DNA of 35,339 nt from Armatimonadetes bacterium 13_1_40CM_64_14 (lineage in GTDB: Bacteria; Sysuimicrobiota; Sysuimicrobiia; Sysuimicrobiales; Kaftiobacteriaceae): contig MNEU01000044.1 of the NCBI GenBank assembly GCA_001917855.1, positions 1 to 35,339 on the forward strand. The letters run 5' to 3'. The position numbers and the translations under genes were made by a program. The notes beneath the pieces were generated by a model that worked only from the letters and a program-made list of their open reading frames with translations, had not been told where the DNA came from and made no database searches. Positions within the stretch are counted from its first letter, which is position 1; each line of letters opens with the position of its first letter. Below are positions 23,977-31,804 of this stretch, in pieces.

Positions 23977-25605
23977 TCATACGCGGCTGGAGAGGGCCTG
24001 CACAGTCTGCTCCCAGTCCGCCCAGGCCGCCACGGCCTCACTCACTGTGGTCGGGGCGAAGTGGATCTTCACCCCCGGCCGCGCCTGGGCCAGGAGCCGC
24101 AGATCAGCGGATGCGACCACACCCAGCTTGGGGTAGCCCCCTGTCGTCGGCCCGTCAGGCATGATTACGATCGGCTGCCCTCCCGAAGGCACCTGAACGG
24201 CCCCAGGCACCATGCCGTCGGACAACATGCGCTCTCGTTCCACTTGCACTTTCGGTCCGTCGAGGCGGGTTCCGGCGCGGTCGCTCCGCACACTCACGGT
24301 GAAGGTCGTACGGTAGAAGGCCTCTAGGACCTCCGGCTCAAACCACGCGTCTTGTGGACCCGGAATGACGCGGACGGTTGCCTCCGTGGCCGGAATCGGA
24401 AGAGACGGCGTTCTCCGAGTGAGAAAACGGGTCGGTCCTTCTCTTCGCCCCAAGACGTCTCCTGCCCTCAGGCGAACGCCAGCTAACGAGCCGGGGACAT
24501 AGACCGACGCACTGCCCAGAACCGTCGGGACATCGAGTCCCCCAGCGACGGCTACATACGCCCACATCCCGGCGCGCGGTGCGCCGAAGGAGAGTGTCTG
24601 CCCTGCCCGCACGCTAATCGCGGTTCCCCGCTCCAGGGTCGCGCGATCCAATGTCGCCTGCAGGTCCGCGCCGGTGATCGCGATCGTCACATCCTCCAGG
24701 GCACGCAGCACGGGTCCCGGCGCGGTGCACTCGATCGCGGGAACGCCGGGCGCATTCCCGACCACCACGTTCGCCAGCTGCAACGCCGCGGGGTCCATGG
24801 CCCCAGAGAGCGGCACGCCCAAACTGCGGTAGCCGACACGGCCCAAATCCTGAACCGTGGTGTACAATCCCCCCTCACGTACGTCCCACGTCGGATGCGC
24901 CGGGCGCGGTAATGGCGCGGCCGCCTCCGCGGTGCCCGCAAACTCCGCGGAGGCGATGGGCGTGAAGCGGACGCGATCGCCGGGGCGGCAGCGGATGGGA
25001 TCGGGAGCGTGGGGGTCGTAGAGACGGTGCGGGGTGCGACCGATCAGATGCCAGCCGCCGGGAGTGGACAGGGGATAGACACCCGTCAGTTCGTCCGCGA
25101 TGGCCACCGACCCCACCGGCACCCGGGTCCGGGGCGAGGGGAGACGCGGGGTGTGTAGCGCCGTCGGCAGAATCCCGAGATAGGGAAAGCCGGGAGCGAA
25201 CCCCAGCATGAAGACGATGTATTCGTGGCCGCAGTGGAGGTCAATCGCCTCACGGGCAGTGATGCCCCACCTCCGCGCAAGCGCATCCAAGTCGGGACCG
25301 GCCTCCCCGCCGTAGACGACCGGGAGCTCAATGAGTCTCCCCGTGCCCCCCGCATCGCGGGGGAGCTGTTGGGCCAGCTGCATCGCGTCCTCCGCGATGC
25401 GGGCGCGATCTGCTTGCAATGGGTCGAGGACGATCAGCAGCGAGCGGAAGGTGGGGATGACCTCCACGACACCGGGGACGGCATGCAGGGCGCGGCCCAA
25501 CGCGCGCACACGCGCATTGATCTCCACCGACAACTCGTCCGCAAACTCGACTAAGAGCCCGCGGTCGCCGAGGGCGCGTACAGACGGAGAGGCGAGGGCC
25601 GTCAC
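23977..25605 (-). CDS. pxpBC: Fused 5-oxoprolinase subunits B and C (PxpB-PxpC)
   Basis: A 542-residue fusion. The first half (about 1-215) is PxpB/allophanate-hydrolase-subunit-1-like: SVRALGDRGLLVEFAD, then HCGHEYIVFMLGFAPGFPYLG and PRTRVPVGSVAIA and STPGGWHLIGRTP. The second half (about 230-542) is PxpC-like: VQDLGRVGYRSLGVPLSGAMD, then AIECTAPGPVLRAL and GRREGPTRFL. With PxpA these proteins use ATP to open 5-oxoproline to glutamate. In many bacteria PxpB and PxpC are separate; here they share one frame. PxpA is not in the window. The start GTG overlaps the pheA stop (GTGA). Confidence 0.92.
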   Translation of the reverse strand: MTALASPSVRALGDRGLLVEFADELSVEINARVRALGRALHAVPGVVEVIPTFRSLLIVLDPLQADRARIAEDAMQLAQQLPRDAGGTGRLIELPVVYGGEAGPDLDALARRWGITAREAIDLHCGHEYIVFMLGFAPGFPYLGILPTALHTPRLPSPRTRVPVGSVAIADELTGVYPLSTPGGWHLIGRTPHRLYDPHAPDPIRCRPGDRVRFTPIASAEFAGTAEAAAPLPRPAHPTWDVREGGLYTTVQDLGRVGYRSLGVPLSGAMDPAALQLANVVVGNAPGVPAIECTAPGPVLRALEDVTIAITGADLQATLDRATLERGTAISVRAGQTLSFGAPRAGMWAYVAVAGGLDVPTVLGSASVYVPGSLAGVRLRAGDVLGRREGPTRFLTRRTPSLPIPATEATVRVIPGPQDAWFEPEVLEAFYRTTFTVSVRSDRAGTRLDGPKVQVERERMLSDGMVPGAVQVPSGGQPIVIMPDGPTTGGYPKLGVVASADLRLLAQARPGVKIHFAPTTVSEAVAAWADWEQTVQALSSRV

Positions 25606-26423
25606 GTCAAAGGCGGGGGCGATTTCGGATACGATCCCAGCACGCGGAGAAACGTCGTAGACTGTGCCAACTCACTCAGGGCCGCAGCAGACAGGGGGTC
25701 ATCTTGGTGCCCCTCAAAATCGACGTAGAAAATGTACTCCCACGGCACTTGCCGGCGCGGCCGTGATTCCAGCTTGGACAGATTCAGGCCCCGTCCCGCG
25801 AGGGCGCCGAGCGCCCGGTACAGCGCGCCGGGCGCATTTTGCGTCATGAACACCACCGAGGTTTTGCTCTCCGGAGTCCGCGGGGCCGGCTCGCGCGCGA
25901 GGCTGAGAAATTTCGTGTAGTTGAAAGGATTGGTCTCGATGCCTTCGGCGAGTACGCTGAGCCCATAAATCGTCGCGGCGGCACGACCGGCGATGGCCCC
26001 CGCGCCGGCGAGACGCTGCTCGGCGACCATCTTGGCACTCCCCGCCGTGTCGTAGGCGGGCATGGGCTCCAGGCCGTGTTGGCGCAGAAAGACATCACAC
26101 TGGGCGAGGGCCTGCGGATGCGAGTACACTCTGCGGATGCTCTCCAACGCCTCCCCCGGGCGGGCCAGCAGACAATGCCGGATGCGTTGATCGAGTTCGC
26201 CAACGATAAACAGGGTGTGCGCCAGCAACAAATCGTAGGTCTCGTTGATCGAGCCCGCCTGAGAGTTTTCCACCGGGACGACCGCTTGATTCGCGCCCCC
26301 GGCGCTGACGAGGTCGAAGACCTCCCGTAGCGACGGGCACGGGTGCACCTCCACCTCGCCAAAGAGTGCGCGCACCGCCTCCTCGCTGTACGCTCCGCGT
26401 TCTCCTTGAAAGGCTACCTTCAT
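25602..26423 (-). CDS. pheA: Prephenate dehydratase
   Basis: A 273-residue monofunctional enzyme that turns prephenate into phenylpyruvate for phenylalanine synthesis. The catalytic domain (1-180) begins VAFQGERGAYSEEAVRALFG and contains VVPVENSQAGSINETYDLL and YSHPQALAQCDVFLRQ. The family's N-x-T-R-F motif reads NYTKF here, with lysine for arginine. A C-terminal ACT domain (about 195-270) carries NAPGALYRALGALAGRGLNLSKLESRP and YIFYVDFEGH, so feedback control by phenylalanine is likely. There is no chorismate mutase domain. It follows alr by 96 bases and overlaps pxpBC. Confidence 0.94.
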   Translation of the reverse strand: MKVAFQGERGAYSEEAVRALFGEVEVHPCPSLREVFDLVSAGGANQAVVPVENSQAGSINETYDLLLAHTLFIVGELDQRIRHCLLARPGEALESIRRVYSHPQALAQCDVFLRQHGLEPMPAYDTAGSAKMVAEQRLAGAGAIAGRAAATIYGLSVLAEGIETNPFNYTKFLSLAREPAPRTPESKTSVVFMTQNAPGALYRALGALAGRGLNLSKLESRPRRQVPWEYIFYVDFEGHQDDPLSAAALSELAQSTTFLRVLGSYPKSPPPLT

Positions 26424-26519
26424 GAATCACCACACCGATAGATCCACCCGGCATCTGGTGCCGCGTTGGTGCTGCAGGCACGAACGGGGAAGAGTCGACG
26501 ATACGGTCGGCTCGTCCCG

Positions 26520-27740
26520 TCAGCGCACATAGATGCGGGGGACGCGTAGTCCCACACCGCAGAGGACCTCGTAGGAGATCGTGTGGGCGTGGGCGGCGAC
26601 TTCATCCGCGCTCGGAGCATCGCCGAACAGCTGGACCACGTCCCCCACAGCCACGGGGTGATCGCCGACATCCACCATCAGATGATCCATGCAGACCCTC
26701 CCGGCGACTTTATGCCGCATCCCCCGGATGATGACCTCCCCGGTTTCCCCTGCTAAGCGCGGATAGCCGTCCGCATACCCGCAGGCGATGGTCGCAATTG
26801 TGGTGGACGTCTGGGCCCGATACGCGGCCCCGTAGCTGACGGTCGTGCCCGGCCCGACGCGCGCGGTGCGCACGACGCGACTGTACAGACGCATGGCCGG
26901 ACGCAGGGACGCTAGCGACCGCATCGCCGGCGATGGATACAATCCGTACATCGCGAGCCCCACCCGCGCCATGTCAAAATGCGTGTCCGGTGATGCGAGC
27001 GCCCCCGCGCTGTTGGCGACGTGCACGACCACTCGGGGAAAGCGCGCCCGGACAACGGCGAGCACCGGATGGAACCGAGCGAGTTGCTCGCTCGTCATGG
27101 CGTGATCGGCTTGGTCGGCGCTCGCGAGTTGCGTGTAGCACCCGGCCACAGACACGCCTTTCGTGACCAGGCGGTCGAGCAGAACTGGGACCTCCCGCGG
27201 GAACACGCCCAGCCGCGTCATGCCGGTGTCGACTTTGAGGTGGACACCGGTAGGCAACCGCTGCGGGCGCTCGAGGATGAGCTGTGCCATTTCCTGGGAC
27301 GTGATGCTGATACTCAGTTGATGGGCAGCGGCATCCGCGACCTCGCCCACCGTGAGACCGCCCAGCACGAGGATCGGCGCGCGGATCCCGCCCAACCGCA
27401 GCGCCACCCCCTCCCCGAGAGTCGCCACGCCCACCGCGCTCGCACCCGCTTTCAGGGCGGCTTGGCACACGGGCACGACGCCATGCCCGTAAGCGTCCGC
27501 CTTCACGACCGCCATCACGCGGGCAGAGGGCGCCAGCCGGGCGCGGATCTCCCGAATGTTGTGGGCGATGGCCCTCAGGTCTACTTCCGCCCACGCCCGC
27601 AACGCCGCGGTTTCCGTGGCAGGTCCGAGCACGGTGACCGCCTCGCGCCCCCGCAAAGTCCTTTGGCTGCGGCCACCCGACGGATTCCCGCGACGAACTG
27701 GCCCCACCGCGCGCCTGCGCTTCCGGCGTGCTTTTGCCAT
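26520..27740 (-). CDS. alr: Alanine racemase
   Basis: Alr interconverts L- and D-alanine with PLP and supplies D-alanine for peptidoglycan. The PLP lysine is K80 in VMAVVKADAYGHG. The second catalytic residue, a tyrosine, lies in TVSYGAAYRA, followed by CGYADGYPRL and GRVCMDHLMVDVG. ATG 27740 gives 406 residues with a very basic first 35 residues (MAKARRKRRR and on) not typical of the family. A GTG at 27632, with GAGG at good spacing, gives 370 residues, the usual length, and may be the true start. Head of the operon running to the C26 hydrolase. Confidence 0.94.
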   Translation of the reverse strand: MAKARRKRRRAVGPVRRGNPSGGRSQRTLRGREAVTVLGPATETAALRAWAEVDLRAIAHNIREIRARLAPSARVMAVVKADAYGHGVVPVCQAALKAGASAVGVATLGEGVALRLGGIRAPILVLGGLTVGEVADAAAHQLSISITSQEMAQLILERPQRLPTGVHLKVDTGMTRLGVFPREVPVLLDRLVTKGVSVAGCYTQLASADQADHAMTSEQLARFHPVLAVVRARFPRVVVHVANSAGALASPDTHFDMARVGLAMYGLYPSPAMRSLASLRPAMRLYSRVVRTARVGPGTTVSYGAAYRAQTSTTIATIACGYADGYPRLAGETGEVIIRGMRHKVAGRVCMDHLMVDVGDHPVAVGDVVQLFGDAPSADEVAAHAHTISYEVLCGVGLRVPRIYVR

Positions 27741-27980
27741 GACCACCTCGATTCGACGGCGGCGCACACCGGGCCTACTACGGCCGCGTCCTGCAATCTG
27801 GCAGGTTCTCGATGGCACCCGTCGTAGTTAGAGTAGGAGCGATCTTGGCAATTTCATGACTTGCGCGAAGGCCGGTGGTTCCGTGCATCCGGTCTCCGTG
27901 CCGCGCTTGAGGAGGTGGAACGGCTTAGCTTGTGGACCACGATGACTACAAGTCTGTGGCATATTCTAAGGAGGAACACG

Positions 27981-29237
27981 ATGGTACGGCGCATATGGTG
28001 GCTCACCGTTGTGAGCCTGCTCGCAATCTGGTCGTTGCTCCCCTCCAGCCACGTCGGCGCGGCCGCTTCTGGCAAGCTCGAGATCTTCAGCTGGTGGACT
28101 GCCGGCGGCGAGGCGGAAGGACTCAAGGGAATGTTTACGGCGTATCAGAAGGCCTACCCCGGCGTCGAGATTGTGAACGCGACGGTCGCCGGTGGAGCCG
28201 GCACCAACGCGAAGGCTGTGTTGGCCACGCGCCTGACGGGCGGAGATCCGCCGGACTCGTTCCAAGTCCATGCAGGACTGGAAGTGCAGAAGTACGACCC
28301 CCCGAAGTACCTGGAGCCCCTCAGCGGACTGTTCAAGTCAGAAGGATGGGAGAAGGTCTTCCCGTCCGGGTTGCTAGACTTGCTCCGCTACCAGGGAAAC
28401 TACTGGTCGGTGCCTGTCAATATTCACCGCGCGAACGTGCTGTGGATCAGCAAGCAGGTCTTTTCCTCTAATTACCTCGCCCCCGCGAAAACATTCGATG
28501 AGTTCTTCAAGCTCGCGGACACGCTCAAGGCGAAGGGGATTGTCCCCTTTGTGTTGGGGGATAAAGAAGGGTGGGAAGCGGGACACGCGTTTGAAGCGGT
28601 GCTGATCGGGACCCTGGGCGCAGACGGCTACCGCGGGCTGTGGACCGGCAAGACCGCGTGGACGGACGCGAAAGTGACCCAGGCGCTGAACACGTTCAAG
28701 CGCATGCTCACGTACACCAACAGTGATCACGCCGCCCTCACGTGGGATGGCGCCGGCCAGTACCTGATCGACGGCAAGGGCGCGATGGAAATCATGGGCG
28801 ACTGGGAAGATGGCTGGTTCCAGTCCAAGAACTTCACAGGGTACGGCTGGGCGTCCCCGCCAGGCAACGCGGGTGTCTTTGACGCGCTATCGGACTCGTT
28901 CGCGATGCCCAAGGCCGCCCGGAACCGCACCAACGCCCAGAACTGGCTGAAGGTGTCCGGATCCAAAGCGGGCCAAGAAGCCTTCAATCCCAAGAAGGGC
29001 TCGATCTGCGCCCGGACGGACTGCAACCAAGCGCTGTTTAACGCCTACCTCCAGTCCTCCGCGAAGGACTGGGCGAAGGACGCGCTGGTGCCGTCGGTGA
29101 TCCACGGCGCCGCAGCGTTTGAGAGTTGGGCGACCAAGTACAAGGACGCCATGGCTCTGTTCGTCACCAGCGGGGACGTGGCGAAGACGCAGGCCGCATT
29201 GCAGGCTGCCTGTAAGGACGCCGGGGTCTGTAAGTAA
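27981..29237 (+). CDS. Glucose-type ABC importer substrate-binding protein
   Basis: A 418-residue exported carbohydrate-binding protein. ATG 27981 has AAGGAGG seven bases upstream; the in-frame start at 27861 is rejected. A signal peptide (about 1-29) includes IWWLTVVSLLAIWSLL. The mature N terminus KLEIFSWWTAGGEAEGL, then VAGGAGTNAKAVLATRL, PPDSFQVHAGLEVQKY and SVPVNIHRANVLWIS closely match, from memory, the Thermus glucose/galactose-binding protein family (GtsA-like). Four cysteines near the C terminus (CARTDC and CKDAGVC) could form disulfides outside the cell. First gene of the operon. Confidence 0.9.
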   Translation: MVRRIWWLTVVSLLAIWSLLPSSHVGAAASGKLEIFSWWTAGGEAEGLKGMFTAYQKAYPGVEIVNATVAGGAGTNAKAVLATRLTGGDPPDSFQVHAGLEVQKYDPPKYLEPLSGLFKSEGWEKVFPSGLLDLLRYQGNYWSVPVNIHRANVLWISKQVFSSNYLAPAKTFDEFFKLADTLKAKGIVPFVLGDKEGWEAGHAFEAVLIGTLGADGYRGLWTGKTAWTDAKVTQALNTFKRMLTYTNSDHAALTWDGAGQYLIDGKGAMEIMGDWEDGWFQSKNFTGYGWASPPGNAGVFDALSDSFAMPKAARNRTNAQNWLKVSGSKAGQEAFNPKKGSICARTDCNQALFNAYLQSSAKDWAKDALVPSVIHGAAAFESWATKYKDAMALFVTSGDVAKTQAALQAACKDAGVCK

Positions 29238-29259
29238 GATCCCGTCTCACGTGCACTGC

Positions 29260-29295
29260 GCAGCGAGGCAGTCTGACTCTGGGCTGCCTCGCTGC
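29260..29295 (+). terminator. Intra-operon hairpin between binding protein and first permease
   Basis: GCAGCGAGGCAG (29260-29271) pairs exactly with CTGCCTCGCTGC (29284-29295), a 12-bp stem with a 12-base loop. It starts 22 bases past the binding-protein stop and has no T-run after it, so an attenuating or 3'-stabilising role is likelier than full termination. Confidence 0.65.
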
Positions 29296-29318
29296 ATCCT
29301 TCCGGGGACTACCCAAGC

Positions 29319-30275
29319 GTGAGCGAGACGGTTCGCGCGCAGATGGCTTCCCCCGCGGCTTCGCGCCTGCGCCGCCGGCGGGCTGTGACTGCTGACCGGC
29401 TGATCGCCGTGCTGCTCATTGCCCCCTCAGCGGCGGCCATCGCCGTGTTCGTCTACGGCTTCATTGGCTTCACCGCGTTCGCGTCGTTCACCAAGTGGGA
29501 CAACCTCTCCCCAGATTTCACGTGGGTGGGGTGGAAGAACTACGCGGCCCTGTTCAACACCGTGCGCTTTCAGATCGACCTGGGCAACACGGTCACGTTC
29601 ACGCTCCTGTTCCTGGCGATCTGTCTGTCGGTCGGCTTTACCCTCGCGGTGTTGCTGGACCGGGGAATCCGTGGGGAGGCCTTCTTCCGCAGTATCTACC
29701 TGTTCCCCCTGGCCCTCTCGTTCATCGTGACCGGCGTGGTGTGGCGCTGGCTGCTCAACCCGGGCAGCGCGCAGCTCGGCACCGCAGGCGTGAACTTGCT
29801 GTTGGAGCGGATTGGTCTCGGTATGCTGAAAACTGGCTGGTACACGGATCCCCGCATCGGCATTAAGGCCGTGGTCATCGCGGCTGTGTGGCAGTTGTCC
29901 GGGTATGTCATGGCCATGTACCTGGCGGGATTGCGGGGCATCCCGGAGGAGCTGCGGGAAGCGGCGCGAGTGGACGGCGCGAACGATTTCCAGGTGTACC
30001 GCAGCATCATCGTGCCCCTACTGCATCCAATTACGCTCGGGGCGATCATCATCCTCGGGCACATCTCGCTGAAGATCTTCGACCTCGTCGTGGCCATGAC
30101 CGGACCGGGGCCAGGGTTTTCCTCGGACGTGCCAGCGTTTTTCATGTTTGACACGACGTTTCGCGGAAACAACTTCGCCCAAGGCTCAGGGATCGCCGTG
30201 ATCCTGCTCCTCATGGTCGCGGTGCTGATTGTGCCGTACCTGGTCTTCAGCTTGCGGACGGAGACGCAGCGATAG
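29319..30275 (+). CDS. Sugar ABC importer permease (MalF/GtsB-like)
   Basis: A 318-residue inner-membrane permease with six predicted helices. The cytoplasmic N tail is basic (SRLRRRRAVTADRL), followed by IAVLLIAPSAAAIAVFVYGF as helix one. The EAA loop that docks the ATPase is EELREAARVDGANDFQVYRS near residues 220-240. KIFDLVVAMTGPGP is typical of the sugar-importer class. The start is GTG 29319, with only a weak ribosome site. Partner of the next gene; no ATPase gene is present, so a shared MsmK-type ATPase encoded elsewhere is likely. Confidence 0.9.
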   Translation: MSETVRAQMASPAASRLRRRRAVTADRLIAVLLIAPSAAAIAVFVYGFIGFTAFASFTKWDNLSPDFTWVGWKNYAALFNTVRFQIDLGNTVTFTLLFLAICLSVGFTLAVLLDRGIRGEAFFRSIYLFPLALSFIVTGVVWRWLLNPGSAQLGTAGVNLLLERIGLGMLKTGWYTDPRIGIKAVVIAAVWQLSGYVMAMYLAGLRGIPEELREAARVDGANDFQVYRSIIVPLLHPITLGAIIILGHISLKIFDLVVAMTGPGPGFSSDVPAFFMFDTTFRGNNFAQGSGIAVILLLMVAVLIVPYLVFSLRTETQR

Positions 30276-30331
30276 CACTCCCCGCAGCCCCTCCCCACCC
30301 GCATGGGCGAAAGTCCTGGCCGCGCCTAGCT

Positions 30332-31150
30332 TTGTACGCCCTCCTCACGGCGTTCGCCCTCCTCTACCTGCTGCCCATTTACGTGCTCGCCCTTACGGGA
30401 TTGAAGAGCTACGCGGAGGTGAATCTGTATCGGATGTGGGACTGGCCCGCCCATGTCTCGCTCGACAGTTTCGTGAAAGCGTGGGTGGGCAGTGAGGCTC
30501 AAGGGTTCCGGGGATTGGACAACAACTTCTGGAACAGTTTGCGCCTCGCCGTCCCGGCCACGCTCCTCTCGGCAGCGTTGGGATCGCTCAACGGGTACGT
30601 CCTGGCCAAGTGGCGGTTCCGCGGCTCCGATGCCGTCTTCACGCTGCTATTGTTTGGCATGTTCATCCCGTACCAGAGCATCTTGATCCCGCTGGTCCAA
30701 GTCCTCAATCGCTTGGGATTGTATGGCTCCATTCGGGGGCTCATCTTCGTCCACGTCGTCTACGGCATCCCCATCACAACCTTGATCTTCCGGAACTACT
30801 ACGCGACGGTGCCGAACGAACTGGTCGAAGCGGCAACGATCGACGGATCCGGCATTCTCGGAATTTTCCGCTACGTCATGGTCCCCATCTCGCTACCGGC
30901 GTTCGCCGTGGTGGCGATCTGGCAGTTTACCTCAATCTGGAACGACTTCCTGTTTGGCGTCATCGTGACCCCGCGGCCGGCGGTGCAGCCGATCACGGTC
31001 GCCCTGAACAACCTCGCGGGCAGTTACATCGTGGAGTGGAACGTGCAGATGGCGGGGGCGCTGCTCGCGGCGCTACCGACCATGCTCCTGTATGTCGTCC
31101 TGGGTCGGTACTTTATGCGCGGCTTGCTCGCGGGCTCGTTGAAAGCGTAG
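30332..31150 (+). CDS. Sugar ABC importer permease (MalG/GtsC-like)
   Basis: A second permease of the CUT1 class, six helices, with the EAA loop NELVEAATIDGSGILGIFRY and NNFWNSLRLAVPATLLSAALGS. The only standard start available is TTG 30332, giving 272 residues that begin inside helix one (LYALLTAFALLYLLPIYVL) with no cytoplasmic tail. The frame is open further upstream: an ATA at 30272, overlapping the previous stop (ATAG) and eight bases after GGAG, would add 20 residues ending HGRKSWPRLA, a normal basic tail. The true start is therefore unsettled. Last gene of the glucose-type operon, 26 bases from the convergent Hfq-like gene. Confidence 0.88.
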   Translation: MYALLTAFALLYLLPIYVLALTGLKSYAEVNLYRMWDWPAHVSLDSFVKAWVGSEAQGFRGLDNNFWNSLRLAVPATLLSAALGSLNGYVLAKWRFRGSDAVFTLLLFGMFIPYQSILIPLVQVLNRLGLYGSIRGLIFVHVVYGIPITTLIFRNYYATVPNELVEAATIDGSGILGIFRYVMVPISLPAFAVVAIWQFTSIWNDFLFGVIVTPRPAVQPITVALNNLAGSYIVEWNVQMAGALLAALPTMLLYVVLGRYFMRGLLAGSLKA

Positions 31151-31176
31151 ACGAACAGAGCCGAGGACTCGATGAG

Positions 31177-31398
31177 CTACTCGCTCTCGCGGATTCTCCC
31201 GATGGAGTCGATGGCGTGCTTGAAGATGAGTTCCTCATTCTCGCCGTCGGGCATCTCAACCAGGATCGCGTAAGTTCCCACGGCCTTCACCACCGCGTCC
31301 TCGATAAGATGGTCACCACCGCAGCGAATCCGCACCGGCCCGCCCCAGGCGGCGAGCTCCCGGAGATACTGGTCGTCTACGTTGCCAGTGCTAGCCAT
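31177..31398 (-). CDS. hfq: Divergent Hfq-like (Sm fold) RNA-binding protein
   Basis: A 73-residue protein from ATG 31398 (a TTG at 31410 adds four). It follows the Hfq plan: an N-terminal helix DDQYLRELAAWGGP, an Sm1-like part VRIRCGGDHLIEDAVV with VGTYAILVE, and an Sm2-like part ELIFKHAIDSIGRI. The KHAI segment is the Hfq hallmark; most Hfq have Y before K, here F. Hfq hexamers pair small RNAs with mRNAs. The sequence is far from E. coli Hfq and the C-terminal tail is absent. It has no clear ribosome site of its own and may be coupled to a small upstream ORF (31391-31429). Confidence 0.72.
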   Translation of the reverse strand: MASTGNVDDQYLRELAAWGGPVRIRCGGDHLIEDAVVKAVGTYAILVEMPDGENEELIFKHAIDSIGRIRESE

Positions 31399-31429
31399 GT
31401 TTGACCGCAAGATCTGCCTCTTGCTCCAT
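31391..31429 (-). CDS. 12-residue upstream ORF overlapping the hfq start
   Basis: ATG at 31429 with a perfect AAGGAGG (31445-31439) nine bases upstream opens a frame of 12 codons (MEQEADLAVKHG) ending in TAG at 31393-31391. The stop lies four bases past the A of the Hfq-like ATG (31398), so ribosomes finishing the small frame could restart on hfq. The Hfq-like gene has no good ribosome site of its own. Translational coupling is inferred; the peptide itself may have no function. Confidence 0.45.
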   Translation of the reverse strand: MEQEADLAVKHG

Positions 31430-31454
31430 TATCAGCAGCCTCCTTCTATCTACA

Positions 31455-31472
31455 TTAAGTAGCCCTACTTAA
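31455..31472. promoter_or_regulatory. 18-bp perfect palindrome upstream of the Hfq-like gene
   Basis: TTAAGTAG (31455-31462), CC, CTACTTAA (31465-31472): a perfect 8+8 inverted repeat in an AT-rich patch of an otherwise GC-rich genome. It lies just upstream of the leader ORF, where an operator would sit. It is too AT-rich and lacks the T-run for a terminator. The regulator is unknown; the HTH-TPR protein encoded 330 bases away is one candidate. Confidence 0.5.
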
Positions 31473-31804
31473 ATCTCCTACTTCCAAAAGCAAAGGAATA
31501 CATTACCCTTTCGCGAACCGCCTTCGCGAGCGCGGGGATGCACTTCTTGTGTGGGCAACGACATCAGTTGTGCCCAGTGGCAACTACCAGTTCAACCCTC
31601 TCCAGATTGCGGGCGATGTCGGCCCTGGCGGGGGTTAGCCGGGGAACGAGCTAGCACGCTCGAGAGGCGGAGCGTCGGTCCGCTTCATTCCCGCGCCGAG
31701 ACCGGCGCTCCGTCCCCTCCGGACACAAGGGTATTAGCGCAGCGTGTCAAATCTGTCCGCCAAGATCAGTCGAGCAACACACAACCCCCCCCACGGAGGA
31801 TCTC
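31473..31804. other. Intergenic region before the HTH-TPR regulator
   Basis: About 330 bases with no supported gene. The first part (to ~31510) is AT-rich and probably carries the hfq promoter, though no clean -35/-10 pair is visible. The rest is GC-rich, with short imperfect inverted repeats around 31660-31715, too irregular to call an RNA gene. The end holds the regulator's ribosome site. Confidence 0.4.

Noticed and set aside
27861-27980. 40-residue N-terminal extension of the glucose-binding protein
   Set aside because: The ATG at 27981 has AAGGAGG seven bases upstream and begins a good signal peptide; the extension would bury it.
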